Shown here in pieces: positions 1-6,832 of a stretch of 64,000 nt of DNA; within the stretch, counting starts at the first letter, position 1; each line of letters begins with the position of its first letter. This DNA is from JALHST01 sp038316335 (GTDB taxonomy: Bacteria > Bacteroidota > Bacteroidia > Flavobacteriales > Flavobacteriaceae). The notes beneath the pieces were generated by a model, which did no database searches, was not told where the DNA came from, and saw only the letters and a list, made by a program, of their open reading frames with translations. The stretch spans positions 1 through 64,000 of the forward strand of contig JBBQAM010000015.1 of assembly GCA_038316335.1 (NCBI GenBank), given 5' to 3'. The translations under genes were made by a program, and so were the position numbers.

Positions 1-186
1 GCAAATCTTGAAACGGCCAACAAGTATATCGGTTTTGGGACTGTTGGACTTTTTCTTTTGGCGATGCCGCTATTTCTTTATAAGGCCAGCAAAGGTAAAA
101 ATGTAAAGGATTATATGCTCACCGAGGAAAATATAAAAAAAATGCAGGCCAGGGAAGACAAAAAGTCTGATAGTCAAGAATCTTGA
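1..186 (+). CDS. C-terminal part of a small membrane protein (5' end outside window)
   Basis: Frame 1 is open from the left edge to a TGA at 184-186, giving 61 residues. Residues 10-27 (from IGFG to LFLY) form one hydrophobic membrane segment, followed by a charged, lysine- and glutamate-rich cytosolic-looking tail. No known family was recognised. It ends about 90 bp before the cold-shock gene on the same strand. The call is based on the continuous open frame and membrane-like composition; the true length and function cannot be seen here. Confidence 0.6.
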   Translation, partial: ANLETANKYIGFGTVGLFLLAMPLFLYKASKGKNVKDYMLTEENIKKMQAREDKKSDSQES

Positions 187-276
187 AAAGTTTTTAGCGG
201 TATTTTAATGTGATTTCAGACAAAAAACTATAAATTAGTAAAGCGCATTTTTACCACACTATTAATTTTAACTGGA

Positions 277-471
277 ATGACTGGAACTGTAAAATTTTTC
301 AATGGATCCAAAGGGTTTGGGTTCATTACCAACAACACCACCAAAAAGGACATTTTTGTGCATGCCACAGCCCTTAACGGAACCGATCTCAAAGAAGGAG
401 ACAAAGTAGAGTACGAAGAAGAAGAAGGAAAAAAAGGAAAAGTTGCTGCCAAAGTGCACGTAATCGGCTAG
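277..471 (+). CDS. CspA-family cold-shock protein
   Basis: A 64-residue single-domain cold-shock protein, the usual length of the family. It starts MTGTVKFFN and carries both nucleic-acid-binding motifs: RNP1 as GFGFI (about residues 14-18) and RNP2 as DIFVH (about 25-29). Family members bind single-stranded RNA and DNA and act as RNA chaperones, either in the cold or constitutively; which applies here cannot be told. It is a monocistronic gene closed by a strong intrinsic terminator 30 bp after the stop codon. There is no clear Shine-Dalgarno sequence, as is normal for this phylum. Confidence 0.95.
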   Translation: MTGTVKFFNGSKGFGFITNNTTKKDIFVHATALNGTDLKEGDKVEYEEEEGKKGKVAAKVHVIG

Positions 472-500
472 ACTTCGTTTAATTTTCAAAAATTGCAGAG

Positions 501-528
501 ACCTCCAACGTACATTGGAGGTTTTTTT
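501..528 (+). terminator. Intrinsic terminator of the cold-shock gene
   Basis: Perfect 8-bp stem ACCTCCAA (501-508) and TTGGAGGT (515-522) with a 6-nt loop, running into a T tract to 528. It lies 30 bp after the cold-shock stop codon and before the convergent end of tadA at 561. Confidence 0.9.
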
Positions 529-560
529 GGCCAAAAATTAAGGGGTCGGGTTCGCCGGAT

Positions 561-1010
561 CTAATTTAGGTTCCTCTTTTGGATAAAGAACTTTTTAAGC
601 AAGATCGAAGCTTCGGTTTCCAAAACACCTCCTACCAATATCGTTTTTGGGTGTAGTTTTGTTCCCAGCACCCCACATCCCCTCTCCTGGTCTTTGGCAG
701 CATAGACCACTTTGGAAATCTGACTCCAATACAATGCCCCTGCACACATTTGACAGGGTTCCAAGGTGACATAAAGGGTGCAGTTCTGAAGATATTTACC
801 TCCCAGGAAATTGGCTGCCGCAGTGATGGCCTGCATTTCGGCATGGGCCGTCACATCGTTCAATTGTTCGGTAAGATTATGTGCCCGGGCTATGATGCGG
901 TCTTGAACTACAATAATGGCTCCTATAGGAACTTCGCCTTTCTCGAAGGCTTCCTGTGCCTCTATCAAGGCCTTTTTCATAAAGTACGTATCATCAAAAG
1001 GTAGCACCAT
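561..1010 (-). CDS. tadA: tRNA(adenine34) deaminase TadA (cytidine/deoxycytidylate deaminase superfamily)
   Basis: 149 residues. It has the zinc-binding signatures of the superfamily: AHAEMQAI (His ligand and catalytic Glu) and PCQMC (two Cys ligands), with the N-terminal GEVPIGAII context typical of TadA. TadA converts A34 to inosine in the tRNA-Arg wobble position. An upstream extension to 1052 is open, but the ATG at 1010 matches family length and sits 5 nt after a TATTTTTG promoter box, so 1010 is preferred. It is divergent from dxs. A guanine deaminase role is possible in this superfamily, but the motifs favour TadA. Confidence 0.88.
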   Translation of the reverse strand: MVLPFDDTYFMKKALIEAQEAFEKGEVPIGAIIVVQDRIIARAHNLTEQLNDVTAHAEMQAITAAANFLGGKYLQNCTLYVTLEPCQMCAGALYWSQISKVVYAAKDQERGCGVLGTKLHPKTILVGGVLETEASILLKKFFIQKRNLN

Positions 1011-1015
1011 AAGGC

Positions 1016-1023
1016 CAAAAATA
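1016..1023 (-). promoter_or_regulatory. Bacteroidetes -7 promoter box for tadA
   Basis: On the minus strand this reads TATTTTTG, an exact TAnnTTTG box, ending 5 nt before the tadA ATG. Transcription would start at or very near the start codon, implying a leaderless mRNA. No clear -33 TTTG partner was found. Confidence 0.5.
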
Positions 1024-1067
1024 CAATTTAGGCGAATATTCCAATCTCTCAAGGTCTGAATTTAATG

Positions 1068-1075
1068 TATTTTTG
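1068..1075 (+). promoter_or_regulatory. Bacteroidetes -7 promoter box for dxs
   Basis: TATTTTTG, an exact TAnnTTTG match, ends 9 nt before the preferred dxs ATG at 1085. It overlaps the upstream TTG codon at 1073, which argues against that TTG being the start. Confidence 0.5.
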
Positions 1076-1084
1076 TGCCTGACC

Positions 1085-2854
1085 ATGGGATACCTTGAAA
1101 AAATTGATTCGCCCTTTGATCTTCGCCAACTTAAACCAAGCGAATTGCCCCTGCTTGCCCAAGAGCTTCGTGAATTCATTATTGATATCGTCGCCACCAA
1201 AGAAGGTCATTTAGGTGCTAGTCTTGGGGTCGTAGAACTCACTATTGCCCTGCACTATATTTTCAACACCCCAGAAGACAAACTTATTTGGGACGTAGGT
1301 CATCAGGCCTACGGACATAAGATTTTGACCGGCCGTCGGGCCATATTTGATACCAACCGGCAATTAGGGGGCATTAGCGGATTTCCGAAACGAAGTGAAA
1401 GTGAATACGACCCGTTCGGGACCGGACATAGTTCAACTTCGATTTCCGCCCTGTTGGGTATGGCCATTGCCGCCAAATTGAAAGGAGCGTCGGCAAGACA
1501 GCATATCGCCGTAATCGGAGATGCATCTGTTGCCAGTGGAATGGCATTCGAGGCATTAAATCATGCCGGTGTTTCGGATACCAACATTTTGATCGTATTA
1601 AATGATAATGCGATTGGCATCGATCCCAGCGTAGGGGCATTAAAAAAATACTTGACCAATGTCAAAAGTGGGACCGCAACGAACGGATCTATTTTTGAAT
1701 GTCTCAACCTCAATTACTCCGGGCCCATTGACGGGCATAATCTTGAGATCCTGCTTTTGGAGCTTCATAGATTGAAATCGGTTGACGGGCCAAAGTTACT
1801 TCACATAATTACCACCAAAGGGAAAGGCTTAAAAAAGGCTGAGGAAAATCAGGTAATCTATCATGCCCCAGGCAAATTTGATAAAACATCCGGCGACCTT
1901 GAAATTCGTCCTCTTGAAAATCAACCGCCAAAATATCAAGACGTTTTTGGTCACACCCTTCTGGAGTTAGCCCAGCTTAACCCGAATATAGTTGGAATCA
2001 CACCAGCAATGCCCACCGGGAGCTCCCTAAAGATAATGATGGATGTAATGCCATCAAGGGCCTTTGATGTAGGAATCGCAGAACAACATGCCGTTACCTT
2101 GTCTGCAGGAATGGCCGCAGAAGGTTTAGTGCCCTTTTGTACTATTTATTCGACGTTCTTACAACGTGCTTATGATCAGGTAATACATGATGTTGCCCTT
2201 CAAAATTTACCTATAATTTTATGCTTGGACCGAGCCGGATTGGTAGGGCAGGATGGTGCCACTCATCATGGAACTTTTGACATGGCCTATTTGCGTTGTA
2301 TCCCCAACCTCATTATTTTTGCTCCCATGAATGAAACCGAACTTCGGAACATCATGTACACTGCACAACTCGGATTGCAGCATCCTATTGCAATACGCTA
2401 TCCCAGGGGCCGTGGTGTTACTATAAACTGGCGTTCCCCTTTTGAGGCAATCGCCTTGGGATGCGCACAAAAATTGAAGGAAGGGTCAAAAATCGCCTTG
2501 CTAACCATAGGTCATATTGGCAATATGATAGCCGAAATGATTGAAACCATTCCCGAAAATGACTTGATTGGCCATTACAATATGCGTTTCGTCAAGCCAT
2601 TGGATCAAAATTCATTGTCACTGGTTTTTGAAAGGTATACGCATATCATTACGGTCGAAGATGGTTGTAAAATGGGAGGATTCGGAAGTGCCATCTTGGA
2701 ATATGCCAATTCAATATCGGCAAAGAATGCAATAACGGTATTTGGTATCGATGATTTTTTTGTTGAGCATGGCAAAGTTGAGGATTTGGAGAAAATAGCG
2801 AAAATCGATGCCACTACAATAAAAAACCACATCCTTAGTATTCTCAAGACTTAA
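1085..2854 (+). CDS. dxs: 1-deoxy-D-xylulose-5-phosphate synthase
   Basis: 589 residues. It condenses pyruvate and glyceraldehyde-3-phosphate to DXP, the first step of the MEP isoprenoid pathway, which also feeds thiamine and pyridoxal synthesis. Visible features are the catalytic-His region DVGHQAYGHKILTGR, the thiamine-diphosphate motif (GDASVASG through LNDN), the catalytic-Glu segment GIAEQHAVTLSAG, and the transketolase C-terminal domain. The thiamine motif reads GDA instead of the textbook GDG, and the protein is about 30 residues shorter than E. coli DXS; both seem normal for this lineage. An upstream in-frame TTG at 1073 lies in the promoter box, so ATG 1085 is chosen. The DUF3078 gene follows after 5 bp. 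Confidence 0.95.
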   Translation: MGYLEKIDSPFDLRQLKPSELPLLAQELREFIIDIVATKEGHLGASLGVVELTIALHYIFNTPEDKLIWDVGHQAYGHKILTGRRAIFDTNRQLGGISGFPKRSESEYDPFGTGHSSTSISALLGMAIAAKLKGASARQHIAVIGDASVASGMAFEALNHAGVSDTNILIVLNDNAIGIDPSVGALKKYLTNVKSGTATNGSIFECLNLNYSGPIDGHNLEILLLELHRLKSVDGPKLLHIITTKGKGLKKAEENQVIYHAPGKFDKTSGDLEIRPLENQPPKYQDVFGHTLLELAQLNPNIVGITPAMPTGSSLKIMMDVMPSRAFDVGIAEQHAVTLSAGMAAEGLVPFCTIYSTFLQRAYDQVIHDVALQNLPIILCLDRAGLVGQDGATHHGTFDMAYLRCIPNLIIFAPMNETELRNIMYTAQLGLQHPIAIRYPRGRGVTINWRSPFEAIALGCAQKLKEGSKIALLTIGHIGNMIAEMIETIPENDLIGHYNMRFVKPLDQNSLSLVFERYTHIITVEDGCKMGGFGSAILEYANSISAKNAITVFGIDDFFVEHGKVEDLEKIAKIDATTIKNHILSILKT

Positions 2855-2859
2855 TAGTT

Positions 2860-3987
2860 ATGATACGAACCGTCCTTATACTATTTATTTTTATTAGTAC
2901 GCTGCCCCTTGTACGTGCACAAGAAAAATCGCGGCCTACCATTGCTAAAGATTCCGTTTCTATCGATAGCATGGCCGTAGATACGGTAGTAGTTGACACC
3001 ATAGTGATACGAAGATTGCAAGAACGCATTAAGAATATTAAAAGAGGGGTGACATTGAACACCTCGCCTATTTCCTTTAAAAAAACCAAACCGTTAGACA
3101 AGGAATACAAGACATTCAAGATCCCATCATTTTGGCAAAGCATTAATCTTTTAGGTCTCAATTTTAGTGAAGTTGCCTTTGTGAACTGGAACTCGGGTGG
3201 CAATAATTCAGTATCGGCATTGGGCAGTGTCCGCTTCGAACGCAACTATAAGTTTCGGTATTTAAAATGGGAAAATTATATGGAGTTGCGATATGGCGTG
3301 AATGCCCAGGACAATCAAAAGCTTCGTAAAACCGACGACGCGATCCGATTGAGCTCGACCTTCGGGTATCGCCAGGATACCATTACCAATTGGTATTACT
3401 CGGTAAAGGCGAATTTCAATACCCAATTTTCAAACGGATACAAATATCCCGATAGAAACACTCCGATTTCGCGTTTTATGGCTCCTGGATATCTATTCCT
3501 TGGTGCAGGTACCTCCTATATTCCGGCGGGAGGAAGTTTTAATTTGTACTTCTCGCCTTTGACCCAAAAGGCCACATTTGTCCTTGATCAAAATTTAGCC
3601 GATCAAGGAGCGTTTGGGGTAGACAAGGCGGTTCTTGATGCCGATGGCAATGTGTTAGTGCCTAGTAAGCACGTTTTCCTAGAACTTGGATTTCTTATAT
3701 CGAACAGCTGGGAGACCGAGGTCTATAAAAACATGGCGCTTAAACATCGGTTGAGCCTATACACCGATTATCTTAGGAACTTCGGCAATATCGATGTCGA
3801 TTGGGAATTGAACATCGATCTTAGGGTCAATGAATTTATTGTGACGACCATAGGTACCCATATTCTTTATGATAACGATATTCTCTTCGATCCTATAAAA
3901 AATTCAGAAGGGGTTGTACTTAATGATGGAAAACCCCGCATTCAGTTCAAACAGTTATTAGGCGTTGGCGTTTCCTATAATTTTTAA
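2860..3987 (+). CDS. DUF3078 domain-containing outer-membrane beta-barrel protein
   Basis: 375 residues with a clear signal peptide (MIRTVLILFIFISTLPLVRA, cleavage near AQ). The mature part has a Ser/Asp/Val-rich linker, then the DUF3078 core beginning SFWQSINLLGLNFSEVAF with the NWNSGG motif. The alternating aromatic strands and terminal Phe suggest an outer-membrane barrel. The family is restricted to Bacteroidetes and has no assigned function. The start is 5 bp after the dxs stop, so it is probably cotranscribed with dxs. Confidence 0.85.
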   Translation: MIRTVLILFIFISTLPLVRAQEKSRPTIAKDSVSIDSMAVDTVVVDTIVIRRLQERIKNIKRGVTLNTSPISFKKTKPLDKEYKTFKIPSFWQSINLLGLNFSEVAFVNWNSGGNNSVSALGSVRFERNYKFRYLKWENYMELRYGVNAQDNQKLRKTDDAIRLSSTFGYRQDTITNWYYSVKANFNTQFSNGYKYPDRNTPISRFMAPGYLFLGAGTSYIPAGGSFNLYFSPLTQKATFVLDQNLADQGAFGVDKAVLDADGNVLVPSKHVFLELGFLISNSWETEVYKNMALKHRLSLYTDYLRNFGNIDVDWELNIDLRVNEFIVTTIGTHILYDNDILFDPIKNSEGVVLNDGKPRIQFKQLLGVGVSYNF

Positions 3988-4102
3988 AGACGCTTTTGGT
4001 TTTTTATATGTGTCGCGATACGCATATTGGCGTAAGGGCATGCATACATCAGACGAGGTATCATTGAAGGAAACAAGATTGAACACGGGGTTCTCAATTT
4101 GA

Positions 4103-5446
4103 TCAAATTTCGATGCCCTTTATCTTTTTATGAAGTAAGATAGCGGCCCCATCGGATAAACTTGCTACAAAGCAACAGGCATTTAAGAGAATTTCGTAAT
4201 AAGTCGCACCAGTTTTCTGATAGCTTTCTGGTAATATCCGCAAAATCAAGTGGTCATAACTTGATGCCATATGCTCCTTCCTTCGAACCAAGGCGGTAGT
4301 AAAAACCTCTAAAATATCCGAAATAATCTGAAAGCCGGCAATCTCCTTTTCAACGACTTCCTTTGATTGATATACTTTTTCGACGCTCAAAGCAATGATA
4401 TCGCTTATTTGGGCTTTATAGGCACTTTTATGCATTAATGAAACAGGAAAGGAACCATCAAGGATGCTATTTTCATTGGCAATAAATACTTCTATGGCAT
4501 CGGCGATAAGTGTGTTAATGGCCAAAGCCCTGAGATAACTCAGTCTATCTTCCATTAAGGCCAATTCATGATATTTCTTGGCGTTGATGTTCCCCTTGAC
4601 CAATTTGATTAAATATTCCAATGCATATTCCTCAGAAATCAATCCCAAATTGATGCCATCCTCAAAATCGATGATGGTATAGCAAATGTCGTCGGCAGCC
4701 TCCACCAAATAGGTTAGAGGATGTCTGCAGAATGAAATGTCGTCCCCAATCCCGGTAGGTATCAATCCTAGTTCATCGGCAACTTCCTTAAAAAAATCCC
4801 GTTCGGTCTGAAAAAAACCGAATTTTTTAACTGCAATGTGTTTCGAAGGGTTTTTAGGGAGTGATTCCTTAGGGTATTTCATAAAGGCGCCTAGGGTCGC
4901 ATAACTCATTCTTAGGCCTCCGTCGACGCCCTTTCGGGATTCATTTAAAAGCTTAAACCCGTTCGCATTTCCTTCAAAATCGATAATGTCCTGATACTCC
5001 TTTTTAGAAAGTAGTGCCTGGTATTGTTTTCCATTTCCTGTTTTAAAATACTCCCCTATTGCCTTTTCCCCACTGTGTCCGAACGGTGGGTTGCCAATAT
5101 CGTGAGCAAGGGCGGCGGCGGCAACGATGGCCCCAAAATCATTGAATTGATACCCGTGTACCTCTTTGAGATAGGGATGTTTCTCCAGGATTTTTTTACC
5201 TGCGATCCTTCCGAGACTTCGACCTACGACCGAAACCTCCAAACTGTGCGTTAAACGGGTATGTACAAAGTCGGTCTTCGAAAGGGGAATTACCTGGGTC
5301 TTATCTTGAAGGCTTCGAAAGGCAGACGAAAATATGATGCGATCATAATCGACCTCGAAACCCAGACGTGTTTCATCCTGATCCTTACGAAGTCTTGTGT
5401 GTGAATCCCCGTGACGTTTTAAGGACATCAATTGCTCCCAGTTCAT
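4103..5446 (-). CDS. dgt: Deoxyguanosinetriphosphate triphosphohydrolase (dGTPase, HD superfamily)
   Basis: 447 residues. dGTPase hydrolyses dGTP (and in many homologues other dNTPs) to the nucleoside and tripolyphosphate, controlling dNTP pools. Metal ligands are visible: His67 in RLTHSLEVS and the His115-Asp116 pair in LAHDIGNPPFGHSGE. The N-terminal stretch DYDRIIFSSAFRSLQDKTQV is diagnostic of the Dgt family. The ATG at 5446 is the only good start; a TATCTTGC near-match to the -7 box lies just upstream. It is convergent with the DUF3078 gene. Confidence 0.93.
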   Translation of the reverse strand: MNWEQLMSLKRHGDSHTRLRKDQDETRLGFEVDYDRIIFSSAFRSLQDKTQVIPLSKTDFVHTRLTHSLEVSVVGRSLGRIAGKKILEKHPYLKEVHGYQFNDFGAIVAAAALAHDIGNPPFGHSGEKAIGEYFKTGNGKQYQALLSKKEYQDIIDFEGNANGFKLLNESRKGVDGGLRMSYATLGAFMKYPKESLPKNPSKHIAVKKFGFFQTERDFFKEVADELGLIPTGIGDDISFCRHPLTYLVEAADDICYTIIDFEDGINLGLISEEYALEYLIKLVKGNINAKKYHELALMEDRLSYLRALAINTLIADAIEVFIANENSILDGSFPVSLMHKSAYKAQISDIIALSVEKVYQSKEVVEKEIAGFQIISDILEVFTTALVRRKEHMASSYDHLILRILPESYQKTGATYYEILLNACCFVASLSDGAAILLHKKIKGIEI

Positions 5447-5608
5447 ATTTTCTCAATATGGCGCAAGATACTTATTTTAGTATTCTAAGTTATGATCCCA
5501 TTGCATTGCCACGTGTGGGCCTATTTAATTAATGACCAATTTTTAATCTGCGCATAACTTTAACTTAACCTTACTATCTTTTCTTTGCGGCAGCAAAATC
5601 GCTAATTG

Positions 5609-6001
5609 ATGAGAAAAATAATTCTTTTGTCGTTCCTTTTTTTGAGCATTGGTCTTTCTGCCCAGGATTATGGTACTATCAATGGTACCATCACAGATTG
5701 GGAAGTCAATAACGAACCCATGCTCTTTGCCGATATAACCGTCAAGAATACTACATTGAAAACCCACACTAATTTTAGGGGCAATTTCGAGTTGATCGAT
5801 GTAGCACCTGGGACCTATACCCTTGCTATAAGCTTTTTAGGGTATGATACAGTCGAAGTTCCAATCGAAGTTACTAAGAATACTACAACCACGATTCAAC
5901 AAACCTTACGTGCTAAAATGATAGCAACTGAGGTCATTAGCCTATCTGATACTGAAGTAAGTTCGGCTCCTATAGCTAGTATTGATAATGGCGATAAATA
6001 A
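5609..6001 (+). CDS. Secreted CarboxypepD_reg-like (Ig-like) domain protein
   Basis: 130 residues. A signal peptide (MRKIILLSFLFLSIGLSAQ) is followed by a single carboxypeptidase-regulatory-like domain (about 20-110: INGTITDWEV, FADITVKNT, FRGNFELIDVAPGTYTL). In Bacteroidetes this domain usually forms the N-terminus of TonB-dependent receptors, but here there is no plug or barrel: the frame ends after a 25-residue Ser/Thr tail and a terminator follows. It may be a stand-alone surface or periplasmic adhesive domain, or the remnant of a receptor. A TTG codon directly before the ATG is ignored. Confidence 0.8.
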   Translation: MRKIILLSFLFLSIGLSAQDYGTINGTITDWEVNNEPMLFADITVKNTTLKTHTNFRGNFELIDVAPGTYTLAISFLGYDTVEVPIEVTKNTTTTIQQTLRAKMIATEVISLSDTEVSSAPIASIDNGDK

Positions 6002-6058
6002 TTCGTTTTACCAATAGGATAGATAGTACCCCAAATTGCCGTTACCTCAATATACCCG

Positions 6059-6091
6059 AAAAAAAATCCGCACATTAGCGGATTTTTTTTG
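6059..6091 (+). terminator. Intrinsic terminator after the CarboxypepD_reg-like gene
   Basis: ATCCGC (6066-6071) pairs with GCGGAT (6078-6083), extended by an A tract upstream and a T tract downstream. It is A/T-symmetric and could work in both directions. Confidence 0.85.
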
Positions 6092-6160
6092 TTCGATTTG
6101 CAACGCATTCCTTCTTAATTACAACTTTGTCAGAGGTGTCGACTCGATTGCTAATACAGG

Positions 6161-6370
6161 CTATCGTATTATTGTCAAAAATTTCTTCCTATCGTATCCC
6201 ATCCTCCAAAAACATCCATTTTCCGGATTCATTCCCCGATTGTAGTTCCCCATGGTCACTTTTTGAACAATTTGATCGACGTCCACCCAAAGTTCCATGC
6301 AGTCATACAGCCAAATCAAAAGTTTCTTTTTACCGTATTGCGCCAGGACCTTAAAAATAAGTCGCCTCAT
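6161..6370 (-). CDS. Possible 69-residue protein with coupled upstream mini-ORF
   Basis: Unrecognised and tentative. The frame reads MRRLIFKVLAQYGKKKLL and is rich in aromatic and basic residues, with no signal peptide or domain. Its ATG overlaps, as ATGA, the stop codon of an 8-codon ORF (6367-6393), and both starts are preceded by GGAGG-type sequences, which is unusual in this genome. There are no close same-strand neighbours and no conserved family I know. It could equally be chance within a long noncoding gap. Confidence 0.3.
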   Translation of the reverse strand: MRRLIFKVLAQYGKKKLLIWLYDCMELWVDVDQIVQKVTMGNYNRGMNPENGCFWRMGYDRKKFLTIIR

Positions 6371-6393
6371 TTAAATCGGCATCCTCCTTTCAT
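6367..6393 (-). other. 8-codon mini-ORF with strong Shine-Dalgarno sequence
   Basis: Reads ATG to TGA as MKGGCRFK. An AGGAGG (minus strand, 6401-6406) stands 7 nt before its ATG, ideal spacing for a classical ribosome site. Its TGA overlaps the ATG of the 69-residue ORF. It could be a leader peptide giving translational coupling. Confidence 0.3.
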
Positions 6394-6832
6394 TTCAGTT
6401 CCTCCTACTTCTGTATAAATACAACAATGGGGTTTCGCATAAAAGACCTACGAATTAATCTAATAATAGGGGTAAATAAATTTTTAACGAGACGATTTAT
6501 TTACATTATAAAAACTTTTTATTAATATTAATTTTACATTGAAATTATCTACTAAGTGCTCTTTAAGTTTTTATTTCTAAACTCTCGGTCAAAATGAACC
6601 CTCATACGACCCTATTTGAAATCTACTTATTTAGCTTGTTTTTTTCCTGCAACGATTTACTGCTGTTTTAAGGGCACTTGACCAACTTATTTTGCCATTT
6701 AGACATTTAAATTGATGATTCCATGAAAAAATCTATTAGATCTATCATTTCGACCCCGTCCCTGCACTTTCATAACCTTATTTTAACTTAGTTAATAAAT
6801 TATTATGTCATTTTTGTGCTTATTTATATTTA
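6394..6832. other. AT-rich intergenic region upstream of the phosphate transporter
   Basis: About 440 bp with no convincing gene. The stretch 6470-6560 and the last 60 bp are very AT-rich. A CATTTTTG near-match to the -7 box at 6809-6816 lies 16 nt before the transporter ATG. No riboswitch or PhoB-like direct repeat could be recognised by eye. Confidence 0.5.

Noticed and set aside
268..534. Minus-strand ORF opposite the cold-shock gene
   Set aside because: Phe/Ser-rich low-complexity reading produced by the Lys/Glu-rich cold-shock gene and its terminator.
1073..1084. TTG start extending dxs by four codons
   Set aside because: The TTG lies in the -7 promoter box; the ATG at 1085 gives the normal N-terminus.
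2844..3245. 133-codon ORF on the minus strand opposite the DUF3078 gene
   Set aside because: Lies fully inside the DUF3078 gene with its signal peptide and conserved core; no family features of its own.
3999..4027. Hairpin ATATGTGT/ACGCATAT between the DUF3078 and dgt genes
   Set aside because: Has a G-T pair and no T tract on either side, so it was not called a terminator.
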